64,000 bases of DNA from JAXMHB01 sp046346965. Lineage in GTDB: Bacteria > Pseudomonadota > Gammaproteobacteria > Xanthomonadales > SZUA-5. A program made the translations under genes and the position numbers. The first letter of the stretch is position 1; each line of letters begins with the position of its first letter. Under the pieces are notes generated by a model. It was given only the letters and a program-made list of their open reading frames with translations. It was not told where the DNA came from and ran no database searches. Below are positions 7,917 to 16,417 of the stretch, in pieces. Location: the NCBI GenBank assembly GCA_046346965.1, contig JAXMHB010000019.1, positions 1 through 64,000 on the forward strand, written 5' to 3'.

Positions 7917-8559
7917 GCAACAAGCCCAGACGCGCGGCCTCGTAGACCGCCTCGGTGCGCGAGTTCACTTCCAGCTTCTCGTAGATGCGCCGTGTGTAGG
8001 AGGCCACCGTGTGCGCGCTCAGATCGAGCAGCCGAGCGACCTCGGCGTGGTTGTAGCCCTTGGCCGACAGCCGCAGCACCTCGATCTCGCGCGGCGTCAG
8101 CGGCGAGTCTTCGCGCTCGGGCGCTGCGCTGACCGGCTGCAGCATGCGCGCGACCAGATGGCGTGCGATCGCCGGGCTGATCGGCGCGCCGCCGGTGCGC
8201 AACTGCTCGATCGCCTCGACCAGCCCGATCGCCGGCTCATCCTTCAGCAGATAGCCGCGCGCGCCGCGCTCGATCGCCCGGATCAGCTTCTGCTCGTCGC
8301 CGAACACGGTCAGCACCATGATCGCCGGCGGCGGCTGCAGCAGGCGCGCATCGGCGATCAGGTCCAGGCCCGAGCCATCGGGCAAACCCAGATCGACGAT
8401 CAGCACATCGGGCACCTGGTCGCGCAGCGCGCGGCGCGCCTGCGCCAGCCGATCGGCCTGCCAGAGGATGCGATAGCCCTCGACCGCGCTGAGGCGCGCC
8501 GCCAGCGCGGCGCGGGTCTGCGGTTCGTCCTCGACGAGGGCCAGCGTCAGCGTATCCAT
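7900..8559 (-). CDS. LuxR/NarL-family response regulator
   Basis: 219 residues. Receiver domain at residues 4-120 with acidic pocket EDE (10-12), phosphoacceptor Asp56 (VLIVDLGLPDGSG) and Lys in LLKDEP. C-terminal LuxR-type helix-turn-helix (LTPREIEVLRLSAKGYNHAEVARLL, HTVASYTRRIYEKLEV). Start chosen at ATG 8559 (MDTLTLALVEDE), which begins the receiver domain and follows GGAAAG; the frame remains open further upstream but that part is low-complexity Arg-rich. Forms an operon with the overlapping histidine kinase gene. Confidence 0.9.
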   Translation of the reverse strand: MDTLTLALVEDEPQTRAALAARLSAVEGYRILWQADRLAQARRALRDQVPDVLIVDLGLPDGSGLDLIADARLLQPPPAIMVLTVFGDEQKLIRAIERGARGYLLKDEPAIGLVEAIEQLRTGGAPISPAIARHLVARMLQPVSAAPEREDSPLTPREIEVLRLSAKGYNHAEVARLLDLSAHTVASYTRRIYEKLEVNSRTEAVYEAARLGLLHAREP

Positions 8560-8724
8560 GCGGTGCTTTCCTGGGCGTGGCGCCATCATCGTCCGGCTGG
8601 CTGCCGTCGGCAAACGCCGCCGACGAGACTCACCCGCCCGGCGCGCGCCCGCCAGCACCCGATTAGGGGCTTGACATCGCCTTCTTGCCCAAGACCGGCG
8701 CCGGGGCGCCGGTCCGGAAGGCGC

Positions 8725-9792
8725 TCAGGGCACGAAGCGGATGGTGTAGTTCCACGAGGCAGCGCCGTTGGCGTACACCGAGACGTACTGCTGCGGCACC
8801 GGGCCGGGCTGGTAGTCGCGCAGGAACACCGGCTGGCCCGGATCGCTGCTGGAGCGGCGCGTGTAGGTGCTCAGCGTCGGTGCGCTGCCGGTGCGCGAGT
8901 ACAGATCCGGATCGCCGGTCACATTGCTGAGTTCCACCTGCAGCTGTCCAGCATTGCTGAACGGGCCGTAGGTCACCCATCCACCCGCCGAACTGCTGCT
9001 GCCAGCGATCTGGCTCGGGTTGATGCCCTTGCCGGTGCTGTTGGTGTAGTCGGATTGGATCTGGAAGCGGGTCATCACCAGCACGCGATTCGGGATGATG
9101 ATCGGGAACGGACAGGGATAGCGCACGCAGTAGCCGTTGATGATGATTGGCGGTTTCTCGATCACCATGCCGCCGTCCTGCCAGATGCCGTTCGCGGACA
9201 AGAAGCTGGTGGTGTTGCCCTGGTTCTGGTGCACGTTGTGCACGCCCTTCTGCCCGCCCGCGTAAGGCTCGCCCCAGATGTAGACGCGGGTGGCGCCGGT
9301 CAGCAGCTGGTCGAAGGTGGGCACCGCGTTTTGGGTGTTGGGATTGTTGTCGGCATCGACGATCAGCGGCGTCTGTCGCCAGGCCTCATCCGAATAGTCG
9401 CCGACGATGCCCGGATGGCGATGGAAATCGAGCGCGCCGGAACTGGCGGCGCCGGCCTGCAGGTGATACGGCAGCGGATACCAGCCGTTGGCTTTGCTGA
9501 ACACGCCGTTGTAGGCGCTGCTGTAGGCCGGATTCATGAACAGCTCGCGGTGCGCCACCTGCGTGCCGACGCCGGAAGTGACGGCAAACAGATTGACCGC
9601 CACATCGTACTGACCGGCCGGGGTATTCACTTTCAGCTTGTAGTGCGGCCACTGCCCCACATTGGGCGGTTCCAGGCCAAAACTGGCGGGCGTGCCGATC
9701 AGCACGCCGTAACCACCGTCCAGCTCGGCGTGCGCCGTGCTGCAAAAAAGTACCGCCATCAGCGCCAAGGCGCTGGTGCTCTGCTTCACCAT
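8725..9792 (-). CDS. Secreted DUF2278 protein with C-terminal beta domain
   Basis: 355 residues with a clear signal peptide (MVKQSTSALALMAVLFCSTAHA, cleavage before ELDGG). The mature part begins GGYGVLIGT and contains VHNVHQNQGN, both marks of the DUF2278 (YukJ) family, a secreted or cytoplasmic family of unknown activity; the conserved His/Asn cluster suggests metal or nucleotide binding but this is not shown. The last 110 residues (from WVTYGPFSNAGQLQVELS) resemble a PPC-type beta-sandwich as found at the C-terminus of secreted proteases (DPDLYSR, YVSVYANGAASWNYTIRF). A DUF2278-PPC fusion fits an extracellular protein. Confidence 0.75.
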   Translation of the reverse strand: MVKQSTSALALMAVLFCSTAHAELDGGYGVLIGTPASFGLEPPNVGQWPHYKLKVNTPAGQYDVAVNLFAVTSGVGTQVAHRELFMNPAYSSAYNGVFSKANGWYPLPYHLQAGAASSGALDFHRHPGIVGDYSDEAWRQTPLIVDADNNPNTQNAVPTFDQLLTGATRVYIWGEPYAGGQKGVHNVHQNQGNTTSFLSANGIWQDGGMVIEKPPIIINGYCVRYPCPFPIIIPNRVLVMTRFQIQSDYTNSTGKGINPSQIAGSSSSAGGWVTYGPFSNAGQLQVELSNVTGDPDLYSRTGSAPTLSTYTRRSSSDPGQPVFLRDYQPGPVPQQYVSVYANGAASWNYTIRFVP

Positions 9793-9944
9793 CGTGATTG
9801 CTCCTGCGAATGCCGCGACGCCGTGATGGGCCCTGATCAGTCCCGCACCTGCAGGACCCCCACCACCTTCACCTCGCGTGCACGCAGGCTAACGGGGCTA
9901 TGTGACGATTTGGGACATTGCGCCGAGACCGTCGCGGCGCACGC

Positions 9945-10361
9945 TCAGGCCGGCGCGCCCTGAATCAGCGCGTGGTACTTGAACGTGGCAATGGCGCCAC
10001 GCAGGTAGTAGTACACGAAGATGAGCGCCAGCAAGCCGCCCTGAAACTGGCCGGTCTCGACGACTACCAGGATCTTCGACATCAGGAAGTAAGCCAGCAT
10101 CAGCACCGCGCAGACCCGACTGTTGCGCTTGATGCCGTAGGCGAGTCCGAAAATCAGCGCGACGTCGACCAGGTTCCAGGCACCCGTGCCCAGGATCTGG
10201 GTGCCGGATATCGAGATCAGCGTAACAACCAAGGTGAGCGTGCCGGAGATGCACGCGGCGATCCAGGCATTGCGGATGTGCTGGCTGATCTCGACCGGCA
10301 CCTCGGGTGCCTGTTCAAGCGCGGCGGCAGTGGGCGCGGCGTAGGGATTGGACGGCTGCAT
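9945..10361 (-). CDS. Small four-helix membrane protein
   Basis: 138 residues. The N-terminus starts MQPSNPYAAPTAA, a Pro/Ala-rich cytoplasmic tail common to small Xanthomonadales membrane proteins, followed by four hydrophobic segments (about 32-54, 62-80, 84-100, 105-122). No known function. ATG at 10361 is followed by a typical start. It is transcribed alone. A 7-bp inverted repeat (TGCGCCG...CGGCGCA, 9919-9941) just after the stop could help termination. Confidence 0.65.
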   Translation of the reverse strand: MQPSNPYAAPTAAALEQAPEVPVEISQHIRNAWIAACISGTLTLVVTLISISGTQILGTGAWNLVDVALIFGLAYGIKRNSRVCAVLMLAYFLMSKILVVVETGQFQGGLLALIFVYYYLRGAIATFKYHALIQGAPA

Positions 10362-10483
10362 GGAAGTACTCCGGTGACGGGGCAGGCCCCAGTATGGCGT
10401 CAGCGCACCGATTGCTGTCCCCGCGGTCGCCCCGAATTCGTGAAGACGAGGTGCACGACTGACAAATCCAGAGGGGGAAGTCC

Positions 10484-10984
10484 GTGAAGCGCCTCACAGT
10501 TTTGATCTTGGTGGTACTGACCGCCTGCTCGGGAGAAGCCGGATCCGCTCCCGCACTCACACCCGAGCACATCAGCCTCGCCTCGCCCGATCTGCGCATC
10601 TGGGGCGTGGAAGCCACCAGTGCCGTGCGCGAGGGCAGCACCACCACTAATGAAGCCGGACAGGTCGTGGTGAAGTGGAGCGACGGCAGCACCAGCACCC
10701 ACGACGCCAACTTCAAGGTCGAGAGCGGCACGCTGTTTCAGGACGGCAAGGTCTGTCACAACTACGGCCCCAAGTGCTATTGCGGGACGACCACCTTCCG
10801 TCTGGAATCCGGCGCGCGGATGTGGAAGTTCGGCACGCCCAGCAACAATCAGCCGGTCGAGTGCCCCAGCGGCATCACGCCTACGGGTGATGCTGAGATC
10901 CGCAAGAGCATGTCGAAAGAGGAACTGGAGGCGCTCAAGCAGCGCATCCTGCGCGAACGGCAAGCCAAGTCGAAGGGTGGCTGA
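10484..10984 (+). CDS. Putative lipoprotein
   Basis: 166 residues. Signal peptide with lipobox (ILVVLTACSG), lipidated Cys about residue 15, so probably membrane-anchored. The mature region has three further Cys in a short stretch (VCHNYGPKCYCG), possibly disulfide-bonded, and a charged C-terminal helix (SKEELEALKQRILRERQAK). GTG start at 10484 follows GGGGGAAG at good spacing. Family not recognised. Confidence 0.65.
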   Translation: MKRLTVLILVVLTACSGEAGSAPALTPEHISLASPDLRIWGVEATSAVREGSTTTNEAGQVVVKWSDGSTSTHDANFKVESGTLFQDGKVCHNYGPKCYCGTTTFRLESGARMWKFGTPSNNQPVECPSGITPTGDAEIRKSMSKEELEALKQRILRERQAKSKGG

Positions 10985-11070
10985 ACAGCAGGGGCAGGCT
11001 GCGACATTCGGTCGCAGCGGTACTTCAGCGTGCGCTGATACAGTGCCGTGTTTCCATTCGAGGCATCTAC

Positions 11071-11517
11071 ATGAGCACCCCGTTTGCCATGCTGCTGTGG
11101 GCGGCCGGCGCGATGTCGCCGGCCTGCGAGCTGCACGTGCAGGATCCCTGGATCCGCGCGGCCCCACCCGCTGCCCAAGTCATGGGCGGTTTTGCCAGCT
11201 TGCACAATCCTGGCGACACGCCAGTGCGCGTCACTGCCGCCAGCAGTCCTGCGTTCGGCCGCGTTGAACTGCACGAGATGCGCATGGACGGCGACGTCAT
11301 GCAGATGCGCAAGCTGGACGCCATTGAAGTGCCCGCCGGCGCATCCGTCGATCTGGCACCCGGCGCGCTGCACCTGATGCTGTTCGACCCGATCACCGCA
11401 CTGCCCGAAGGCGCCAGCGCCGAACTCACGCTGACGCTGGACTGCGGCGCCAGCGTGCAAGCCACCCTGCCGGTACGCGCCGCGCCTGTCGACATGGGGC
11501 ACGACCACGCGCACTAG
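11071..11517 (+). CDS. PCu(A)C periplasmic copper chaperone
   Basis: 148 residues, signal peptide then a single PCu(A)C domain. The copper(I) ligands follow the family pattern H-M...M...H-M: ELHEMRMDGDVMQMRK and, 20 residues later, GALHLML. The start of the mature protein (DPWIRAAPPAAQVMGGFASL) is typical. A His-rich end (GHDHAH) may add metal binding. These proteins deliver copper to the CuA/CuB sites of cytochrome c oxidase. No sco gene is adjacent. ATG at 11071 follows GAGG. Confidence 0.85.
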   Translation: MSTPFAMLLWAAGAMSPACELHVQDPWIRAAPPAAQVMGGFASLHNPGDTPVRVTAASSPAFGRVELHEMRMDGDVMQMRKLDAIEVPAGASVDLAPGALHLMLFDPITALPEGASAELTLTLDCGASVQATLPVRAAPVDMGHDHAH

Positions 11518-11547
11518 GGAAGCTCGTGCCGGGGGCGGAAGAGCAAG

Positions 11548-11650
11548 AGCGGGGCGAGGGTCAGGGGGCGGGGGACCAGCCATGCGGCGTCTGCATTGCG
11601 CTGTCGCCGGTTTTCAGAGTGAGTAAGCGCGCCATGACCTCGTCGCCAGA
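11548..11650. repeat. GC-rich inverted-end element, partial copy
   Basis: Starts with AGCGGGGCGAGGGTCAGGGG just after the chaperone gene and continues with a degraded interior (AGTAAGCGCGCCA). This matches the left end of the elements at 28797 and 30130. No matching right end is seen before the next gene. The rest of 11518-11794 holds nothing else I can support. Confidence 0.5.
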
Positions 11651-11794
11651 CGGATTGCTGAACGCGGCGTAGCGCGGCTCCGTGCGCGCGCTGGGTGGTG
11701 TTTTGCCGTGGAGTAGGTCGCGCCGGCGGCCGCGGCCGGTGCCTGCCGGTCGCGACGAGCGCGGGCGCCTCGCGTGTGGGAGCGCGCGATCCGC

Positions 11795-12142
11795 TCAGCG
11801 CTCGGCGCCGGCGGCGGCGAGTTCGTCCAGGTAGCGCTGCCAGTAGTCGCCCTGATGGGTGCCGAGTTCGTAGAGATAGGTCCAGGCGTAGATGCCGGTG
11901 CGATGGCCGTCGTCGAACTCGAGCAGCACGGCGTAGTGGCCGACCGGATGGATGGCCGTGATGTTGACCTCGCGCTTGCCCACCTGCAGCACCCGCTGCG
12001 AGGGTGCGTGGCCCTGGACTTCCGCCGAGGGGCTGTACACGCGCAGCAACTCGCATGGCAGCCGGAACACCTCGCCGGTATCGAAGCTGACTTCGAGGAT
12101 CTTGGAGCGCTGATGCAGGCGGATATCGATGGGCTGAGGCAT
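11795..12142 (-). CDS. DUF971 (GBBH-like N-terminal domain) protein
   Basis: 115 residues. Starts PQPIDIRLHQRSKILEVSFD and contains RLPCELLRVYSPSAEV and GHYAVLLEFDDGHRTGIYAW, diagnostic of DUF971, the domain also found at the N-terminus of gamma-butyrobetaine hydroxylase. Stand-alone versions are linked to iron-sulfur cluster assembly (ApbC/Mrp fusions in plants). Start at 12142 matches the family; the frame extends upstream without conservation. The divergent neighbour encodes an Fe-S flavoprotein, an interesting but unproven link. Confidence 0.8.
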   Translation of the reverse strand: MPQPIDIRLHQRSKILEVSFDTGEVFRLPCELLRVYSPSAEVQGHAPSQRVLQVGKREVNITAIHPVGHYAVLLEFDDGHRTGIYAWTYLYELGTHQGDYWQRYLDELAAAGAER

Positions 12143-12337
12143 GGCGAGCGCGGGCGTTCGGAGAGCGCTGGATGCTGAGCGCGGAGCGCCGCCGGGTGCA
12201 AGTCGGAGCCGGCCTGCGCAGCGGCGCACACTGATCGAAGGTCGATGCCGGCAAGCCCGCGCGCGCCGAAATTTTCAGCGTAGACTCGGGCGCGCTGCGC
12301 GGTCATTCCGTGTTGTGACCTGGAGGGAGGTCTACAG

Positions 12338-14170
12338 ATGCAGTCGACGGACATCCGTCAACCCGACTACTTTCACAAGGTGGTCGACTGTCAGTGGGCC
12401 TGCCCGGCGCATACGCCGGTTCCCGAGTACATCCGGCTGATTGCCGACGGGCGTTACGCCGACGCCTACATGATCAACTGGACCTCCAACGTCTTTCCCG
12501 GCGTGCTCGGGCGCACCTGCGACCGTCCCTGCGAGCCGGCTTGTCGCCGCGGTCGCGTCGAGGAGAGCGCGGGTCATACCCCGGAGCCGGTGGCCATCTG
12601 TCGCCTAAAGCGCGTCGCCGCCGACTACAAGGGCGATGTGCTGGAACGCATGCCGGCGCCCGCTGCGCAGCCCAATGGCAAGCGCGTGGCCTGCATCGGC
12701 GCGGGGCCGGCCTCGCTGACGGTGGCGCGCGATCTGGCGCCGCTCGGCTACCAGGTGGTGATCTACGACGGCGAGGAGCGCGCCGGCGGCTTCATCCGCT
12801 CGCAGATCCCGCGCTTCCGTCTGCCGGAATCGGTGATCGACGAGGAAGTCGGCTTCGTGCTGCGCCTGGGCGTGGATTTCCGCGCTGGCCAGCGCATCGA
12901 CTCGCTGCGCGCGCTGATGGCGGAAGGCTACGATGCCGTGTTCATCGGCTGCGGCGCCCCGCGCGGACGCGATTTGGACCTGCCCGGTCGACGCGAGGCG
13001 GCGGCGCACATCCACATCGGCATCGACTGGCTGGCCTCGGTGTCCTTCGGCCATGTCGAAAAGGTCGGACGCCGCGTGATCGTGCTGGGTGGCGGCAACA
13101 CCGCGATGGACTGCTGCCGCTCCGCCCGCCGCCTGGGTGGCGAGCAGGTCACGGTGGTGGTGCGCTCCGGTTTCGAGGAGATGAAGGCCTCGCCCTGGGA
13201 AAAAGAGGATGCCATGCATGAGGGCATCCCGATCCGCAACTATCTGGTGCCGCTGGCATTTCTGCATGCGGATGGGCGCCTGACCGGCATGCGCTTCCAG
13301 CACGTCAAGCCACAGGTCGACGCTCAGGGCCGGCGCCAGTTGCTGCCGAGCGGCGAGCCCGATGTCGAGATCGACTGCGACGAGGTGCTGATCGCAGTGG
13401 GCCAGGAAAACGCCTTCCCGTGGATCGAGCGCGATCTCGGCATCGAGTTCGATCGATGGGGCCTGCCCAAGCTCGATGCGCGCACCCATCAATCGACCGT
13501 ACCGACGGTGTTCTTTGGCGGCGATGCGGCTTTCGGCCCGAAGAACATCATCTGGGCGGTGGCGCATGGACACGAGGCCGCGGTCAGCATCGACAAGCTG
13601 CTGTCCGGCGAGGACATCAGCCAGCGTCCGCGCCCCGGTACCACGCTGGTGTCGCAGAAAATGGGCATCCACGAGTGGAGCTACGACAATGACATCAGCA
13701 ACGCCGCGCGCAACAAGGTGCCGTGGGCGCCAGCGGCAGAGACGCTGAACAGCATCAAGGTCGAGGTGGAATTGGGCTTCGACCCGGCGCTGGCCTGGAA
13801 GGAAGCGCAGCGCTGCCTCAACTGCGATGTGCAGACGGTGTTCACGCTGAACAAGTGCATCGAATGCGATGCCTGCGTCGACATCTGCCCGATGGACTGC
13901 ATCAGCTTCACCGAGAACGGCGAAGAGGCCGAGCTGCGTAGCCGGCTGACCGCGCCCGCGCTGAATCTGACTCAGGATCTGTACGTCGCCGACGGCCTGA
14001 AAACCGGCCGCGCGATGGTCAAGGACGAGGATCTGTGTCTGCACTGCGGCCTGTGCGCCGAACGCTGTCCGACCGGTGCCTGGGATATGCAGAAGTTCTT
14101 CCTGCAGATGAGTCACGCCGGGCCGGGCTGTCGTTCCGGCGCTGGGCAGCCGCTGAAGGTGGCGGCGTGA
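12338..14170 (+). CDS. GltD-like FAD/Fe-S NAD(P)H oxidoreductase with two C-terminal 4Fe-4S sites
   Basis: 610 residues. N-terminal Fe-S domain of glutamate-synthase small-subunit type (CQWACPAHTPV, then GRTCDRPCEPACRRG). FAD-binding motif CIGAGPASLTVARDLA (about 115-130) and NAD(P) motif VIVLGGGNTAMDCCRSARR (about 236-255). The C-terminal part has two [4Fe-4S] sites: CIECDACVDICPMDC and CLHCGLCAERCP. It most likely moves electrons between NAD(P) and a ferredoxin-like centre for the KorAB oxidoreductase encoded next. In several gammaproteobacteria this trio replaces or supplements the 2-oxoglutarate dehydrogenase complex. ATG at 12338 follows GGAGGGAGG, a very strong ribosome-binding site. 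Confidence 0.85.
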   Translation: MQSTDIRQPDYFHKVVDCQWACPAHTPVPEYIRLIADGRYADAYMINWTSNVFPGVLGRTCDRPCEPACRRGRVEESAGHTPEPVAICRLKRVAADYKGDVLERMPAPAAQPNGKRVACIGAGPASLTVARDLAPLGYQVVIYDGEERAGGFIRSQIPRFRLPESVIDEEVGFVLRLGVDFRAGQRIDSLRALMAEGYDAVFIGCGAPRGRDLDLPGRREAAAHIHIGIDWLASVSFGHVEKVGRRVIVLGGGNTAMDCCRSARRLGGEQVTVVVRSGFEEMKASPWEKEDAMHEGIPIRNYLVPLAFLHADGRLTGMRFQHVKPQVDAQGRRQLLPSGEPDVEIDCDEVLIAVGQENAFPWIERDLGIEFDRWGLPKLDARTHQSTVPTVFFGGDAAFGPKNIIWAVAHGHEAAVSIDKLLSGEDISQRPRPGTTLVSQKMGIHEWSYDNDISNAARNKVPWAPAAETLNSIKVEVELGFDPALAWKEAQRCLNCDVQTVFTLNKCIECDACVDICPMDCISFTENGEEAELRSRLTAPALNLTQDLYVADGLKTGRAMVKDEDLCLHCGLCAERCPTGAWDMQKFFLQMSHAGPGCRSGAGQPLKVAA

Positions 14171-14379
14171 GGCGCGCGCCTTGGGTCGGTTTGAGCGCGC
14201 CAAGGACCCAGGGATCGTGACGAGCGCGTCCGGGATGGTGCGCAACACCACTCACGCTTGCGCACGCCGCACGACCCGGAGCGCCCCATCGATGTCCCGC
14301 ATGGGCTTCCGTTTTCTCGCCCCTCGTAGTGTCCGTCGCGCCCCTTGCGCACCCTGATCGAGCCAACCAAGCCGCGTCC

Positions 14380-16206
14380 ATGACCGCCATCGCCGCCACC
14401 AACGACTTCGTCATCAAGTTCGCCAACGTCAACGGCTCTGGCTCGGCCTCCGCCAATGAGTTGTTCGCCAAAGCCATCCTGCGGATGGGCGTGCCGGTCA
14501 GCCCGCGCAATATCTTCCCGTCGAACATCCAGGGGCTTCCGACCTGGTATGAAGTGCGAGTCAGCGAGGCGGGCCACCTGGGACGGCGCGGTGGCGTCGA
14601 CCTGATGGTGGCGATGAATCCGCAGACCTGGGACGCCGACCTCAAGGAGATCGAGAGCGGCGGCTACCTCTATTACGACAGCACCAAACCGCTGCCGCCC
14701 AGCGCCTTCCGCGAGGACATTCAGGTCATCGGCATGCCGCTGACGCGCCTGACCGTGCAGCATTACGCCGATCCGCGCCAGCGCCAGCTGCTCAAGAACG
14801 TGCTGTATCTGGGCGGCCTGTCGGTGCTGCTGGGCATCGAGCCCGAGGTGATCGAACAGCTGCTCGGCGAGCAGTACCAGGGTAAACCGCAACTGGCGCA
14901 GCCCAATATCGACGCCTTTCGGCTCGGGCGCGCGTGGGCGATCGAACATCTGGCGCCGATCGGCTTGCAGGTGCGGCGGGCCGATCGCGTCGGCGACCGC
15001 ATCTTTGTCGATGGCAACACCGCGGCGGGCCTGGGCTGCGTGTACGGCGGCGCCACCGTGTGCGCCTGGTATCCGATCACACCCTCGACCTCGGTGGCTG
15101 AAGCCTTCGAGAAGTACTGCCGCAAGTTCCGCACCGCGCCCGATGGCAGCAAGCGCTACGCCATCGTGCAGGCCGAGGACGAAATCGCCTCGATCGGCAT
15201 GGTGGTCGGGGCCGGCTGGAACGGCGCACGTGCCTTCACCGCGACCAGCGGACCGGGCGTCTCGCTGATGACCGAGTTCATCGGCCTCGCGCATTTCGCC
15301 GAGATTCCGGCCACCATCATCAACGTCCAGCGTGGCGGGCCGTCCACCGGCATGCCGACGCGCACGCAGCAGGCGGATGTGCTGGCCTGCGCCTATGCCT
15401 CGCATGGCGATACCAAGCACGTGCTGCTGTTCCCGGAAGATCCGACCGAGGCCTTCGAGCACGCCGCCACCGCGCTCGATATGGCCGATCGCCTGCAGAC
15501 GCCGGTCTTCGTCATGCTCGATCTGGACATCGGCATGAACCAGCGCCTGTGCGCGCCCTTCAGCTGGGACGATCAGCGCGGCTACGATCGCGGCAAGGTG
15601 CTGGACTACGACGCGCTGGAGGCGGGCAAGCCTTTCGGTCGCTATCGCGATGTCGATGGCGACGGCATTCCTTACCGCACCTATCCCGGCACGCACCCCA
15701 GCCGCGGCGCCTTCTTCACGCGCGGCACCACCAAGAACGCCGATGCCGGCTACTCCGAACGCGGCCCCGACTATCTGGACAATGTGCATCGGCTGCTGCG
15801 CAAGTTCGAAACCGCGCGCGATCTGTTGCCGCAGCCGGTACTGACCGCCGCCGCCCGGCCCACGCGCATCGGCGTGATGTACTACGGTTCCACCAGCCCG
15901 GCGATGCTGGAAGCCGCCGAGCGCCTCGCCGCCGATGGTCTCGCAATCGATCTGCTGCGCCTGCGCGCCTTCCCCTTCCCGACCTCCGTGCGCGACTTCG
16001 CGCTGGCCCACGATCAGCTGTTCCTGGTCGAACAGAACCGCGATGCGCAGCTGCGCACGCTGCTGGTCAACGAATTCGAACTCGACCCGGCGCACATCCA
16101 GGCCGTCCTGCACTACGACGGCACCCCGATCACCGCGCGCTTCATCGTCGCCGCCATCCGCGAACGCCTGCAGCGCGCGGCCGAACGCGCGGGGAGGGCG
16201 GCATGA
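14380..16206 (+). CDS. korA: 2-oxoacid:ferredoxin oxidoreductase, fused gamma-alpha subunit
   Basis: 608 residues. The N-terminal 190 residues are the gamma (POR) domain (KFANVNGSGSASANELFAKA), followed by the alpha pyrimidine-binding domain (GNTAAGLGCVYGGATVCAWYP, about 210) and the transketolase-like C-terminal domain. Together with KorB it decarboxylates 2-oxoglutarate (or a related 2-oxoacid) to the acyl-CoA, reducing a ferredoxin. The motif EDEIASIGMVVGAGWNGARA and TSGPG are typical of the family. Start: ATG at 14380 (MTAIAATNDF) begins the conserved domain; GTG at 14329 is possible. The 209-bp gap before it has no recognisable element. The substrate cannot be fixed from sequence alone. 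Confidence 0.88.
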   Translation: MTAIAATNDFVIKFANVNGSGSASANELFAKAILRMGVPVSPRNIFPSNIQGLPTWYEVRVSEAGHLGRRGGVDLMVAMNPQTWDADLKEIESGGYLYYDSTKPLPPSAFREDIQVIGMPLTRLTVQHYADPRQRQLLKNVLYLGGLSVLLGIEPEVIEQLLGEQYQGKPQLAQPNIDAFRLGRAWAIEHLAPIGLQVRRADRVGDRIFVDGNTAAGLGCVYGGATVCAWYPITPSTSVAEAFEKYCRKFRTAPDGSKRYAIVQAEDEIASIGMVVGAGWNGARAFTATSGPGVSLMTEFIGLAHFAEIPATIINVQRGGPSTGMPTRTQQADVLACAYASHGDTKHVLLFPEDPTEAFEHAATALDMADRLQTPVFVMLDLDIGMNQRLCAPFSWDDQRGYDRGKVLDYDALEAGKPFGRYRDVDGDGIPYRTYPGTHPSRGAFFTRGTTKNADAGYSERGPDYLDNVHRLLRKFETARDLLPQPVLTAAARPTRIGVMYYGSTSPAMLEAAERLAADGLAIDLLRLRAFPFPTSVRDFALAHDQLFLVEQNRDAQLRTLLVNEFELDPAHIQAVLHYDGTPITARFIVAAIRERLQRAAERAGRAA

Positions 16207-16207
16207 G

Positions 16208-16400
16208 TAAAGCGGGGGAAAGGGTCAGGGGGCAGGGGACCGACCTTGTAGCCCGTCCGGGCGGCTCGAGGCCAAGTTTGACCGGTAGCAGGAGCAAGCG
16301 CATTGAACCCCTGCTACCGCGCCGTAAACCCCGAACCGCGACAGCGGTCGCCAGTGCGAATCGGTCCGTCCCCCGCCCCCTGCCCCCTTTCCCGCTGTTC
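16208..16400. repeat. GC-rich inverted-end element between korA and korB
   Basis: Left end GCGGGGGAAAGGGTCAGGGG (about 16212) and right end CCCCCTGCCCCCTTTCCCGC (about 16378-16397) are inverse complements over about 30 bp. The interior of about 125 bp is unrelated to coding sequence. It occupies nearly the whole gap between two genes whose products must be made in equal amount, so it probably inserted in a previously tight operon. Similar ends occur at 11548, 18025, 28797 and 30130. Confidence 0.7.
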
Positions 16401-16417
16401 ACCGCCTGGGACCAGCC

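Noticed and set aside
5985..8132. Long plus-strand open frames opposite the histidine kinase and similar long frames opposite korAB, groEL, topA, pfa genes and the M56 gene (for example 6024-8132, 32595-34817, 36377-39691, 62226-63974).
   Set aside because: They are antisense shadows typical of GC-rich DNA with strong third-position bias; their products are low-complexity Arg/Gln/Ala-rich and match no family, while the other strand encodes complete recognised proteins.
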